NCBI GenBank assembly: GCA_943325655.2
Contig: CALPQG020000020.1
Span: 1-14,600 of the forward strand
DNA length: 14,600 nt
Source: Bifidobacterium breve
GTDB taxonomy: Bacteria > Bacteroidota > Bacteroidia > Cytophagales > UBA9547
Direction of reading: 5' to 3'
The notes beneath the pieces are model-generated. The model was not told where the DNA came from and did no database searches. It saw nothing but the letters and a program-made list of their open reading frames with translations. The translations under genes were made by a program, and so were the position numbers. This document shows positions 6,894 to 14,447 of the stretch, piece by piece. How positions within the stretch are numbered: the stretch's first letter is position 1; each line of letters opens with the position of its first letter.

Positions 6894-7970
6894 ATGTGGA
6901 ATATATTTGAGTTTCCTCCTAAAATTGACATTGAAACAAAGGAAATCCTTAAAATGGCAGGGAAAGCAAGAACTGCTTTAGCTGAGTTAAAAGGTGTTGC
7001 TGAAACTATTCCAAATCAATATTTATTGTTAAACGCTTTAGTATTACAGGAAGCAAAAGATAGCTCTGCTATTGAAAATATTATTACAACTCACGATGAG
7101 CTTTTTAAAGCAGAACTAAATATTGTTGGTGTTAATTTTCTTGCTACTAAAGAGGTTCAGAATTATGCTTCGGCTTTGAAAACGGGGTATGAATTAGTAA
7201 AAAGTAAACAATTACTTACGACTAATTACATTATTCAAATTCAGGAAGTCTTAGAGAAAAATAAAGCAGGATTTAGAAAAGTTCCTGGTACTACCTTGAA
7301 GAATAATTCAGGAATGATTATTTATGAACCGCCTCAAAATGAGCAAGATATTATTCAGCTAATGAGCAAGCTGGAGCACTTCATTAATAATGATGAATTC
7401 TGTGAATGGGATGATTTAATTAAAATGGCAATGATACATTTTCAATTTGAAAGTATTCACCCATTTTATGATGGTAATGGAAGAACAGGAAGGATTATAA
7501 ATGTACTTTATCTACAAAAGCAACAATTGCTTAATATGCCTATTCTTTATCTAAGTAGGTATATAAATCAAAATAAGTCAGACTATTACAGATTACTTCA
7601 GGATGTTAGAGATAGTGAGAATTGGAGTGAATGGGTTATGTATATGTTAGTTGCTATCGAAAAAACTGCAACTCAAGCAATTGGAATTGTAAAAGAAATG
7701 GGGCGATTGATGCTTGTTTTTAAAAACAAAATGAGGTCAGAATTGCCTAAAATTTATAGTCAGGATTTGTTAAATAATCTATTCAAACATCCATATACTA
7801 AAATAGAATTTGTTCAGAAAGATTTACAAGTTAGCCGTTTAACTGCTATCAAATATTTAGACCTAATAGATGGTATAGGATTATTATCCAAACAGAAAAT
7901 TGGAAAAAGCAACTACTATGTTAATACTGCTTTGGTTAATTTATTCTCAAAAGATTATACTTTAAAATAA
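6894..7970 (+). CDS. Fic family protein (class II AMP-transferase-like)
   Basis: Fic enzymes usually transfer AMP from ATP to Ser, Thr or Tyr of a target protein. This 358-residue protein has the Fic motif HPFYDGNGRTGR at residues 189-200, with catalytic H189 and a complete DGNGR. The N-terminal inhibitory helix is SSAIEN (S57-E61-N62), fitting S/TxxxE(G/N), which makes it an intramolecularly inhibited class II Fic. The N-terminal domain (~1-85) is Fic_N-like. A flap segment MIIYEPP (141-147) precedes the core, and residues ~290-358 look like a winged helix (VSRLTAIKYLDLIDGIGLL). There is no separate antitoxin gene, as expected when inhibition is internal. It lies alone between the second tRNA tail and asnB. 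The target is unknown. Confidence 0.93.
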   Translation: MWNIFEFPPKIDIETKEILKMAGKARTALAELKGVAETIPNQYLLLNALVLQEAKDSSAIENIITTHDELFKAELNIVGVNFLATKEVQNYASALKTGYELVKSKQLLTTNYIIQIQEVLEKNKAGFRKVPGTTLKNNSGMIIYEPPQNEQDIIQLMSKLEHFINNDEFCEWDDLIKMAMIHFQFESIHPFYDGNGRTGRIINVLYLQKQQLLNMPILYLSRYINQNKSDYYRLLQDVRDSENWSEWVMYMLVAIEKTATQAIGIVKEMGRLMLVFKNKMRSELPKIYSQDLLNNLFKHPYTKIEFVQKDLQVSRLTAIKYLDLIDGIGLLSKQKIGKSNYYVNTALVNLFSKDYTLK

Positions 7971-8083
7971 CATGTATAAGAAATGTCACTTTTATATACA
8001 TGAAATATTAACATGTATATAAAATGTCACTTTTCTATATATGAAATATTGACATGTTTAGAAAATATACATGTATTTTTTTA
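7971..8083. repeat. 41-bp tandem repeat with internal inverted repeats
   Basis: Units at 7971-8011 and 8012-8052 are near-identical and exactly 41 bases each. They share CATGTATA, AAATGTCACTTTT and ATGAAATATT. A third, decayed unit begins at 8053 (CATGTTTAGAAAATATACATG). Unit 1 contains perfect inverted arms CATGTATA/TATACATG, and unit 2 a near-perfect version. The block starts on the base after the Fic stop and ends in a T-run (8076-8082) that could help terminate transcription. It could also be a protein-binding array. Confidence 0.7.
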
Positions 8084-8131
8084 TTATTTAGCCCCAACTT
8101 ATTAGTCATAGCTTGGTAATGCTGAGGCAAT

Positions 8132-9970
8132 TTACTTCCTCCTCAACCCCTCATTCACCAGCCAAAGCCCCAATAAAGCATAGCTCGCGTCGACCTTGTT
8201 GTGTTGGTTGTCGCGAATTAATTGCTGTACGGCGGTTTTGTTAAAAATAGTTGGGGGTAATGTATTGGCTAACTGCTGTATGTCTTGTCGCCAATCGTCT
8301 TTTACCAATTGCCGAAGCGGCGCACCAAAGCCTGTTTTGGACCTTTGAAGAATGGTTTTGGGTAAATACTTGCCCATTACTTTTCTGAATAAATATTTTC
8401 CTGTGAGTCCTTTTACTTTAAGGGAGGAAGGAACGATTTGGCAAAATTTCAACAATTCCAGGTCAAGCAAAGGCACCCTGATTTCTACCCCATGCGCCAT
8501 GCCCATTTTATCGTTGTACAATAAATTATGTCTCGACAAATAGGTAGTCAATTCTATATTTAAAACATTGCTTAACAAATCATTGCCCTTGTCATACTGT
8601 TCCAAAAATACTTGTAAGGGATTGGAAGTAGAAGGCGTGTTCAATAAAGGGTCGATCAGTTGTTCAGCATGCCATTTGAAATACCCCAATTGTCGTTCGG
8701 TATTCGTACATCCTGGTTCTCCCATCAGTTTATGGATTCGTCTAAAAAATGGATTGGACAAATGGTCTTGGGCAAAGCGTGCCAAAACCTCCGGCAATAA
8801 ACCGATGCTGTTTTGATGAGGAGCCAACAAATGTCTGCGATAACCGCCCCAAAGTTCATCTGCCCCGGCACCACTTAGCAATACTTTTACGCCTTGTTGT
8901 TTGGCCAAGGCCGCCATGCGGTACACATATATCGGCGCAACATCCACGCAAGGTTCTTCTAAATATTGGGCAATCATAGCAAAATCTTCGAGGCTGATAT
9001 TGCCTGGTACTTCTTCCAAGGTTTGCCCAAATTGTTTGGCCACCAGTCGCGCATAGGCAAGGTCATTTTTAAAACCCTCTTGTTGCAAATCTGGTTGCAC
9101 GATGGTGTAACAAGGCAGTTTCAAATCGGGTTTTACCGCCTTTGCCAAAGCCAACATGGCCGAAGAATCTACCCCACCGGAAAGCATCAAGCCTAGCGGC
9201 ACTTCAGCCACCAACTGTTGTTCCACGGCATGCAATAGTTTTTCTTCCAAGCGTTTCAACAACACTTTTTCCTCTGTGAATGCAGGCTTTTGGATTGGTG
9301 TGAAGGAAATATATTTTTGAGGGTGAATGGTTTGGTTGGGTGAATGGGTATTGAGTAACGCAAAACATCCCGCAGGGAAAACCAATACATGGTCATACAA
9401 AGTAGTCAAGGCAGGATTATAGGTAAAAATCAAATAATTGCGAAGTGCTTCCTGGTTTATGACAGCCTTAAAATCAGGATGTTGAAGGATGCTTTTTAGT
9501 TCAGATGCAAATATAAAATAGTCCGCAGCTTGCTGGTAATACAAAGGTTTAACCCCCAAGACGTCCCGCGCCAAGAGCATTTTCCCGGTTTGTGTATCGA
9601 GCAAAGCAAAGCTAAAAATACCGTTCAGCTCCTGTAAAATCTCCGTGCCATATTCAACCAACAAATACAGCAAGGTTTCGGTATCCGAATTGCTTTTGCA
9701 CTGATGTGATAATTTACTTCTTAAACTGATGTGGTTATAAATTTCGCCATTGTATACCAACACATAGCGGTTGTCCTCCGTCCACATCGGTTGATTACCC
9801 AAATCCGAAAGCGCTTGTATGGCCAGTCGGTTATGGGCTAAAAAAATAGTTGGGGTAGCATAGTGTCCTTTTCCATCTTCTCCACGGTGTTGCATCAAAT
9901 CCGATAAGCCTTGCAATAAGGTTTCGTCTATGGATTGATTGTAAGAAATAAAACCAAAAATGCTACACAT
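8132..9970 (-). CDS. asnB: Asparagine synthase (glutamine-hydrolysing) AsnB
   Basis: Makes asparagine from aspartate, glutamine and ATP in the cytoplasm. Residues 2-~200 are the class II glutamine amidotransferase domain: nucleophile C2 (MCSIFGF), R49 in HNRLA, NGEIYNH at 74-80 and DTE at 96-98. The synthase domain has the PP-loop SGGVDSS at 264-270 and the downstream GAGADELWGGY segment. It has 612 residues, normal for AsnB-like proteins, which include close relatives modifying surface polysaccharides or peptides. Asparagine synthesis is therefore the default, not a certain, role. The final residues NEGLRRK lie at a recombination hotspot: copies of this 3' end occur at 4643-4720 and 6576-6593. 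It is divergently oriented from the phosphoesterase operon across 148 bases. Confidence 0.93.
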   Translation of the reverse strand: MCSIFGFISYNQSIDETLLQGLSDLMQHRGEDGKGHYATPTIFLAHNRLAIQALSDLGNQPMWTEDNRYVLVYNGEIYNHISLRSKLSHQCKSNSDTETLLYLLVEYGTEILQELNGIFSFALLDTQTGKMLLARDVLGVKPLYYQQAADYFIFASELKSILQHPDFKAVINQEALRNYLIFTYNPALTTLYDHVLVFPAGCFALLNTHSPNQTIHPQKYISFTPIQKPAFTEEKVLLKRLEEKLLHAVEQQLVAEVPLGLMLSGGVDSSAMLALAKAVKPDLKLPCYTIVQPDLQQEGFKNDLAYARLVAKQFGQTLEEVPGNISLEDFAMIAQYLEEPCVDVAPIYVYRMAALAKQQGVKVLLSGAGADELWGGYRRHLLAPHQNSIGLLPEVLARFAQDHLSNPFFRRIHKLMGEPGCTNTERQLGYFKWHAEQLIDPLLNTPSTSNPLQVFLEQYDKGNDLLSNVLNIELTTYLSRHNLLYNDKMGMAHGVEIRVPLLDLELLKFCQIVPSSLKVKGLTGKYLFRKVMGKYLPKTILQRSKTGFGAPLRQLVKDDWRQDIQQLANTLPPTIFNKTAVQQLIRDNQHNKVDASYALLGLWLVNEGLRRK

Positions 9971-10065
9971 GTGGCGTATATCGCTATTTTAAAGGATGAT
10001 AAATATTGCTTGAAAAGTTCTGCATAAATTATCTTTTAAACTAATTTATGAAAATAGATTTTAGT

Positions 10066-10097
10066 TTTGTATTAAAATGAATTTATTACCACTTTTG
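10066..10097 (+). promoter_or_regulatory. Weak candidate promoter for the phosphoesterase-FKBP operon
   Basis: TTTG (10066-10069) and CACTTTTG (10090-10097) are 20 bases apart, the spacing of Bacteroidota -33/-7 elements. The -7 box has CA in place of TA. The region lies 22 bases before the start at 10119, in the divergent asnB intergenic region. No clear box was seen for asnB. Confidence 0.3.
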
Positions 10098-10118
10098 CAT
10101 AAAATAAGCGCACATTGA

Positions 10119-11138
10119 ATGCAAAATACTAACGGGGAACAATTCTTAGAATTACTTAGCGCTCCAAAGAATATTGTAATTACGACACATTTTAAACCTG
10201 ACGCTGACGCCCTCGGATCTTCCTTGGCATTGGCGATATACCTCAAAACAAAAGGGCATACGGTTCAGGTGATTTCTCCCAGCGATTATCCCAGATTTTT
10301 AAATTGGTTACCCGGACAAGAAGAAGTAATTTCTCTTTCAGAAGAAACCAAAATCCAAATTGAAACGCTCATCAACAAAGCAGACCTTATTTTTTGTCTT
10401 GACTTTTCATCCTTGTCAAGAATCAACGACCTTTGCGACATTGTTCGTGCGTCTCCCGCTGAAAAAGTAATGATTGACCATCATTTAAATCCTGAAAATT
10501 TCGCGGAATATAAATTTTGGAATTGCAATGCTGCTGCTACCGCAGAATTGATTTACGATTTCATCATTTTATTAGGAGACCAGCACCTCATCAACATCGC
10601 TATTGCAGAATGCATTTATGCCGGGATGATGACCGATACCGGTTCTTTTCGATATCCTTGCACCACCAAAAAGGTACACCAGATTATTGCCGAATTGATA
10701 GAAATTGGCGCCGACAATTCCAAAATACACCGCCTCATATACGACAACAGCACCGAAAACAGGTTGCGTTTTATGGGCTATGCACTTTCTGAAAAAATGG
10801 AAGTATTGGGGGAATTTAACACCGCATTATTTGTTATCAGTGCGGAAGAATTACAACGATTTGATTCTGAAACTGGAGATACAGAAGGTTTGGTCAATTA
10901 TGGCATTTCCATTGATGGCATCACCATGGCTGCAGCCATCATTGAAAGAGAAGATGCTGTAAAAATCTCCTTCAGGTCTGTTGGAAATTTTGCTGTAAAT
11001 GAATTCGCTGCTTTACATTTTGAAGGTGGCGGACATAAAAACGCTTCGGGTGGGAAATCATCTTTATCACTTGAAGAAACAGTTGAAAAATTTAAAAATT
11101 TATTACACCTTTACAAAGAAAAATTAACTACAAATTAG
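10119..11138 (+). CDS. DHH/DHHA1 phosphoesterase (NrnA-like oligoribonuclease/pAp phosphatase)
   Basis: Members of this family degrade short RNA oligonucleotides or hydrolyse pAp or cyclic-dinucleotide products. The 339-residue protein has the metal-binding motifs THFKPDADALGS (24-34, where most relatives have NPDGDA), CLDFSS (93-98), DHH (120-122) and TDTGSFRY (172-179). The DHHA1 motif GGGHKNASGG is at 303-312 and binds the substrate phosphate. All key residues are present and the length is typical. The first of two FKBP genes starts seven bases after the stop, indicating an operon. The exact substrate (nanoRNA, pAp or pApA) cannot be told from the sequence. Confidence 0.92.
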   Translation: MQNTNGEQFLELLSAPKNIVITTHFKPDADALGSSLALAIYLKTKGHTVQVISPSDYPRFLNWLPGQEEVISLSEETKIQIETLINKADLIFCLDFSSLSRINDLCDIVRASPAEKVMIDHHLNPENFAEYKFWNCNAAATAELIYDFIILLGDQHLINIAIAECIYAGMMTDTGSFRYPCTTKKVHQIIAELIEIGADNSKIHRLIYDNSTENRLRFMGYALSEKMEVLGEFNTALFVISAEELQRFDSETGDTEGLVNYGISIDGITMAAAIIEREDAVKISFRSVGNFAVNEFAALHFEGGGHKNASGGKSSLSLEETVEKFKNLLHLYKEKLTTN

Positions 11139-11145
11139 AATACTC

Positions 11146-12045
11146 ATGTTTAAGAAAATTGCATTCAATACCCTTATCGCTGGCGCACTAATCACCTTTT
11201 TTGGATGCGGAGATGGCTACAAAACAACTGATGACGGATTACAATATAAAATACATACTGATGCTGAAGGTGCTCCAGGTCAAATTGGTGACATGGTATC
11301 GCTTAGAATGAAAGTTTACAATGCCAAAGATTCCTTGTTAGAAGATGGTTTTACTTACCCAACCCCAATTGAGTTTGTATTGCAAAAAGCAACTTTCAAA
11401 GGTGGTATCGAAGAAGGTTTACTCCTTTTGTCTAAAGGCGATTCAGCTACCTTCAAAGTGCCCGTTGATTCTATGTTCAATGAAGCCAAAGGACGTGAAA
11501 GACCTAAATTTTTAGAAAAAGGGTCTTTAATGTCTTTTATCATCAAGATAGTGGATGTGGTGCCTAACAAAGAATTCAAAAAGAAAAGAATTGACTTTGC
11601 AAAAACACAATTAAACAGGGTAATGCAAATGCCAAGTGCCGTGAAACAAGGTTTGACGGACGATAAAATTCTTCAGGAATATTTCACCAAAAACAAAATC
11701 ACCCCATTGAAATCTGATTTTGGTTTGTACTATACCATCGAAACTCCAGGAACAGGAAAACAAGTTGTTGCTGGTGATTCTACTACTTTACATTACGCAG
11801 GTACACTTTTGGTTACAGGTAAAGAATTTGATTCTTCCAAAAAACACGGTAAACCATTTACTTTCAACGTAGGTTTAGGCGAAGTGATTCCAGGTTGGGA
11901 TTTGGGTATTGCCTTGTTCAAAGTAGGAACCAAAGCAAAGTTGTACATTCCATCTACTTTGGCTTATGGCGACAAACAAGCAGGACCTGATATCACGCCA
12001 AACTCTATCCTTATCTTTGACGTTGAAGTATTAAAATCTAAATAA
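11146..12045 (+). CDS. FKBP-type peptidyl-prolyl isomerase, lipoprotein
   Basis: This 299-residue exported protein has a type II signal peptide with lipobox ITFFGC (C21), so it is probably a membrane-anchored periplasmic or surface lipoprotein. The N-terminal FKBP-like domain (~25-140) is degenerate. The C-terminal FKBP domain (~190-299) keeps the catalytic-pocket residues: Y217 in HYAG, F228-D229 in EFDSS, V247-I248 and W251 in VIPGWD, Y274 in LAYG and F291. It catalyses cis-trans isomerisation of prolyl bonds and helps fold exported proteins. It shares the operon with the phosphoesterase upstream and a paralogue eight bases downstream. GldI of gliding Bacteroidota is a related lipoprotein, but this layout does not prove that identity. 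Confidence 0.9.
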   Translation: MFKKIAFNTLIAGALITFFGCGDGYKTTDDGLQYKIHTDAEGAPGQIGDMVSLRMKVYNAKDSLLEDGFTYPTPIEFVLQKATFKGGIEEGLLLLSKGDSATFKVPVDSMFNEAKGRERPKFLEKGSLMSFIIKIVDVVPNKEFKKKRIDFAKTQLNRVMQMPSAVKQGLTDDKILQEYFTKNKITPLKSDFGLYYTIETPGTGKQVVAGDSTTLHYAGTLLVTGKEFDSSKKHGKPFTFNVGLGEVIPGWDLGIALFKVGTKAKLYIPSTLAYGDKQAGPDITPNSILIFDVEVLKSK

Positions 12046-12052
12046 TATTATT

Positions 12053-12919
12053 TTGAAAAAATTACTATTTATTGCTGCTATAATTTTGTCAATGGCCACA
12101 GGTGTTGTTGCACAAAAAGGTTTTAAGACTACCACTACCGGACTTAAATACAAATTCTTATTCCAGGGAAAAGGTAAAAAACCACAACTTAATGATGTGA
12201 TTACCCTTGGAATTATAGCAAGAAATAGTAAAGATTCTATCATTGACAATACTTATGACAAGGCGCGTCCTTTAAGATTTCCACTTAAAGGCGCTGCTTT
12301 TAAAGGTGCTTTGGAAGAAGGATTTTTGTTGATGGGTGAAGGTGATAGCGCTGTATTTCTTGTAAAATCAGATTCACTTTACGATGCTAAAAAAGGAAAT
12401 CCTCGCCCGTCATTTGTTGCAGCAGGAAGCATGGTACAATTTACGGTGAAACTTGACAAAGTACAGTCATTCGAAGCATTTAAAAAAGAACGTCACGAAC
12501 ATTACTTAAGTCAAAAAGAAAAAGATGACAAAGCCATTACAGCATACTTAAATGCTAAAGGCTTGAAATCTACCAAAACTGCTTCTGGCTTGCATTGTGT
12601 CACGCTAACCGAAGGTGCTGGAATTACACCTTTAAAAGGCAATAACGTGGTGATTCATTATACCGCAAAGTTATTAGATGGAGAAAAAAAATTCGACAGT
12701 TCTTATGACAAAAAAATCCCCTTCGATTTTTCATTAGGCTGGGGATTGGTAATCAAAGGAGTTGATGAAGGCATTGCCAATATGAAAGAGGGCGAAAAAA
12801 GATTGTTGTTGATTCCTTCCTATTTGGCTTATGGCGAAAAAGGTCAAAAAGACATCGTACCCGCTGATGCACCGGTATTGTATGAAGTGGAGTTATTGAA
12901 AGTAACGAACGATAAATAA
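12053..12919 (+). CDS. FKBP-type peptidyl-prolyl isomerase, secreted paralogue
   Basis: This 288-residue protein is clearly paralogous to the preceding gene over its whole length (FKTTTTGLKYK versus YKTTDDGLQYK; FKGALEEGFLLMGEGDSA versus FKGGIEEGLLLLSKGDSA). It probably starts at TTG 12053, which gives a proper signal peptide with cleavage VVA|Q at 20/21. There is no lipobox, so it is predicted to be soluble in the periplasm. The C-terminal FKBP domain keeps Y203, F214-D215, V233-I234 and Y260. The pocket Trp is Val (V237 in VIKGVDEG) and the usual last Phe is Tyr (Y277), so activity may be reduced or altered. It is the last gene of the operon, followed by a repeat array and a terminator. Confidence 0.9.
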   Translation: MKKLLFIAAIILSMATGVVAQKGFKTTTTGLKYKFLFQGKGKKPQLNDVITLGIIARNSKDSIIDNTYDKARPLRFPLKGAAFKGALEEGFLLMGEGDSAVFLVKSDSLYDAKKGNPRPSFVAAGSMVQFTVKLDKVQSFEAFKKERHEHYLSQKEKDDKAITAYLNAKGLKSTKTASGLHCVTLTEGAGITPLKGNNVVIHYTAKLLDGEKKFDSSYDKKIPFDFSLGWGLVIKGVDEGIANMKEGEKRLLLIPSYLAYGEKGQKDIVPADAPVLYEVELLKVTNDK

Positions 12920-12923
12920 TTTT

Positions 12924-13021
12924 GGTACTGAGTACAAGGTACTGAGTACAAGGTACTGAGTACAAGGTACTGAGTACAAGGTACAAAGTATTAGGTACTA
13001 AGTATTAGGTACTAAGTACTA
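12924..13021. repeat. 14-bp tandem repeat array 1 (GGTACTGAGTACAA)
   Basis: Seven units of exactly 14 bases. The first four (12924-12979) are identical GGTACTGAGTACAA; the last three (12980-13021) drift to GGTACAAAGTATTA, GGTACTAAGTATTA and GGTACTAAGTACTA. Each perfect unit holds the palindrome GTACT-G-AGTAC, and AGTCTAAAAT follows. It begins four bases after the FKBP stop. Open frames through it are artefacts of the repeat. Confidence 0.92.
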
Positions 13022-13034
13022 AGTCTAAAATATG

Positions 13035-13068
13035 AAATCCCGGTGAAGCAATTAACCGGGATTTTTTG
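13035..13068 (+). terminator. Terminator of the phosphoesterase-FKBP operon
   Basis: AATCCCGGT (13036-13044) pairs perfectly with ACCGGGATT (13055-13063) around a 10-base loop, and a run of Ts follows. It lies between the two 14-bp arrays, 116 bases past the last stop of the operon. Confidence 0.85.
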
Positions 13069-13079
13069 TGTTACATAAA

Positions 13080-13092
13080 GCCCTGAAAGGGC
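13080..13092. repeat. Short GC palindrome (REP-like)
   Basis: GCCCTGAAAGGGC is a 5-bp stem with loop GAA, followed by GAAATA. I recall this sequence as a dispersed intergenic repeat in Bacteroidota genomes, but only one copy is in the window. Confidence 0.4.
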
Positions 13093-13106
13093 GAAATAAA
13101 ACAACA

Positions 13107-13185
13107 TTAAGTACAGGGTACTGAGTACAGGGTACTGAGTACAGGGTACAAAGTATTGGGTATTAAGTATTGGGTATTAAGTCTA
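13107..13185. repeat. 14-bp tandem repeat array 2 (GGGTACTGAGTACA)
   Basis: After a partial unit (13107-13115), five 14-base units run 13116-13185: two identical GGGTACTGAGTACA, then GGGTACAAAGTATT, GGGTATTAAGTATT and GGGTATTAAGTCTA. It has the same palindrome, period and order of decay as array 1 and also ends in AGTCTAAAAT. Array 1 carries AAGGT where this one carries AGGGT. It lies 61 bases from the rfaE2 stop. Confidence 0.9.
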
Positions 13186-13246
13186 AAATTTTTTAATGAA
13201 ATATTTGTCAAAATGTATTAAACTATTTAACATATGTGTTTGGATT

Positions 13247-13735
13247 TTATTTCCCTTCTGCAGCCAATATGTTTTTAATTACTGTACTGGTGGAATAGCC
13301 TACAACTAAAGGTATGGTTTTTACTTCACCACCATTGGCCAAAACAACATCTGCTCCAACGATATTGGCGATGGTATAATCATCTCCTTTTACCAGGATA
13401 TTTGGTTTCAATGTGCTGATCAATTCTAATGGTGTTTCTTCATCAAAAAATACAACGAGGTCTACGAAAGCCAAACTTGCAATTACACGACTTCTCGAAA
13501 ACTCATTGCAAACTGGTCTAAGTGGTCCTTTAATTCTACTGACAGAAGCATCGGTGTTTAAACCAAGCACCAATTTTTGACCTAAGTTGCGTGATTTTTC
13601 CAAGTAATCCACATGGCCAACATGCAAAATATCGAAGCAGCCATTGGTAAAAACGACCTTGTCTCCAGCTTCCTGCCAGGCTTTTACTTGTGCGACTGCT
13701 TGTGCTGGATCTACTATTTTTGAAGCTGTATTCAT
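13247..13735 (-). CDS. rfaE2: D-glycero-beta-D-manno-heptose 1-phosphate adenylyltransferase
   Basis: Transfers AMP from ATP to heptose 1-phosphate to make ADP-heptose for the LPS inner core. This 162-residue protein is the stand-alone second half of what is fused HldE in E. coli. The nucleotidyltransferase motif FTNGCFDILHVGH (29-41) carries the HxGH signature, KGDD is in the middle, and GYSTSTVI near the C-terminus is the second ATP-binding motif. The length fits stand-alone RfaE2 proteins (~155-165). The kinase half is not in the window. The gene points away from recX in the same direction, 202 bases downstream, with an inverted repeat just before its start. Confidence 0.93.
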   Translation of the reverse strand: MNTASKIVDPAQAVAQVKAWQEAGDKVVFTNGCFDILHVGHVDYLEKSRNLGQKLVLGLNTDASVSRIKGPLRPVCNEFSRSRVIASLAFVDLVVFFDEETPLELISTLKPNILVKGDDYTIANIVGADVVLANGGEVKTIPLVVGYSTSTVIKNILAAEGK

Positions 13736-13760
13736 TGTTTATATAAAGTTTAAGGATTGA

Positions 13761-13797
13761 TTTCACATTTGTGTTTTGTAAGCTATGAAATGTGAAA
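13761..13797. promoter_or_regulatory. Inverted repeat upstream of rfaE2
   Basis: TTTCACATTT (13761-13770) and AAATGTGAAA (13788-13797) are perfect 10-bp arms with a 17-base spacer. It lies 26 bases before the rfaE2 start on the minus strand. On the plus strand a T-run follows (13798-13802), but no gene ends there on that strand. A regulatory site or 5'-leader hairpin is more likely than a terminator. Confidence 0.4.
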
Positions 13798-13871
13798 TTT
13801 TTACAAATAATCTATGTGTAAGTTTTAATTTATATAAATTAGCTTTTATATTTCTATTGTTTTTTCTTGAA

Positions 13872-13955
13872 AACTGAGAACCCTGAACTGAGAACTCTAA
13901 ACTGAGAACTCTAAACTGACAACTCCAACTGACCACCCTAAACCCTAAACTCTAA
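13872..13955. repeat. 14-bp-period array 3 (AACTGAGAACTCTA)
   Basis: Units of 14 bases: AACTGAGAACCCTG, AACTGAGAACTCTA twice, AACTGACAACTCCA, then ACTGACCACCCTAA and ACCCTAAACTCTAA, increasingly decayed. It shares the ACTGAG core and 14-base period of arrays 1 and 2, but the unit differs. Its right end overlaps the 3' end of recX. Confidence 0.85.
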
Positions 13956-14420
13956 ACTATTCAACACTTCCCAAACCAAGTCGTTTTCATATCCCTTGGT
14001 TTGAATGTACTGCAACAGTTTTTGTTTACGAACCAGTGGGTTTGTTTCTTTGATTAGGGACAATTTCTTTTCAGCCAGTGCAACCAAATTGGAATAATAG
14101 GTTTCTTTGTCTATCTCCTGCAGGGCAATTTTGATACAATTTTCTGAGATGCCTTTTTGTTTTAATGCCTGCGTGATTTTATTCTTTCCCCATTTTTTAA
14201 TCCTAGATTTTCCTCCTGCATACGTAACCGCAAACCTTGATTCATTAAGGTAATTGTCTCCCATCAACATCACTATAACCTCTTCTGCTTCTTCTCCATC
14301 AATTCCAAAATCCAACAATCGTTCCCTTACCTCCTGCTGTGTCCTTTCCTGGTAAGCACAAAACGAAGCTATTCGAGGATACGCCTCTTTGATGGTAAGG
14401 TATAGTTTTGGTTTTTTCAA
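13938..14420 (-). CDS. recX: RecX family regulatory protein
   Basis: RecX binds RecA filaments and limits their extension, tuning recombination and the SOS response. This 160-residue protein has the three-helix repeats of the family: FCAYQERTQQEVRERLLDFG (~20-39), YLNESRFA with KWGKNKITQALKQKGIS (~57-92), and a third repeat ending KGYENDLVWEVL. It starts at TTG (14418-14420), since no ATG or GTG is available nearby. The last codons (LEFRV and stop) are made of 14-bp array sequence, so the natural C-terminus was probably different. It lies 27 bases after the desulfurase stop and is probably co-transcribed with it. Its target RecA also drives UmuD cleavage, but the two loci are not otherwise linked. 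Confidence 0.9.
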   Translation of the reverse strand: MKKPKLYLTIKEAYPRIASFCAYQERTQQEVRERLLDFGIDGEEAEEVIVMLMGDNYLNESRFAVTYAGGKSRIKKWGKNKITQALKQKGISENCIKIALQEIDKETYYSNLVALAEKKLSLIKETNPLVRKQKLLQYIQTKGYENDLVWEVLNSLEFRV

Positions 14421-14447
14421 GTGGACTGCTTTATATTTTCAACATCC

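Noticed and set aside
6894..7970. Fic-Doc type toxin-antitoxin pair
   Set aside because: No small partner gene is present, and the protein carries its own inhibitory SxxxEN helix, so it is a self-inhibited Fic.
8352..9196. Plus-strand frames opposite asnB
   Set aside because: Shadows of a strongly supported minus-strand gene; compositions are not protein-like.
12753..12986. Minus-strand frame rich in YLVLST-type repeats
   Set aside because: It is only the translation of the 14-bp array running into the antisense of the FKBP gene.
12924..13185. CRISPR array
   Set aside because: Units are 14 bases with no unique spacers and no cas genes nearby; these are simple tandem palindromic repeats.
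13928..13957. Telomere-like CCCTAAACCCTAAA sequence
   Set aside because: It is a decayed part of array 3 overlapping recX, with only two CCCTAAA copies in register by chance.
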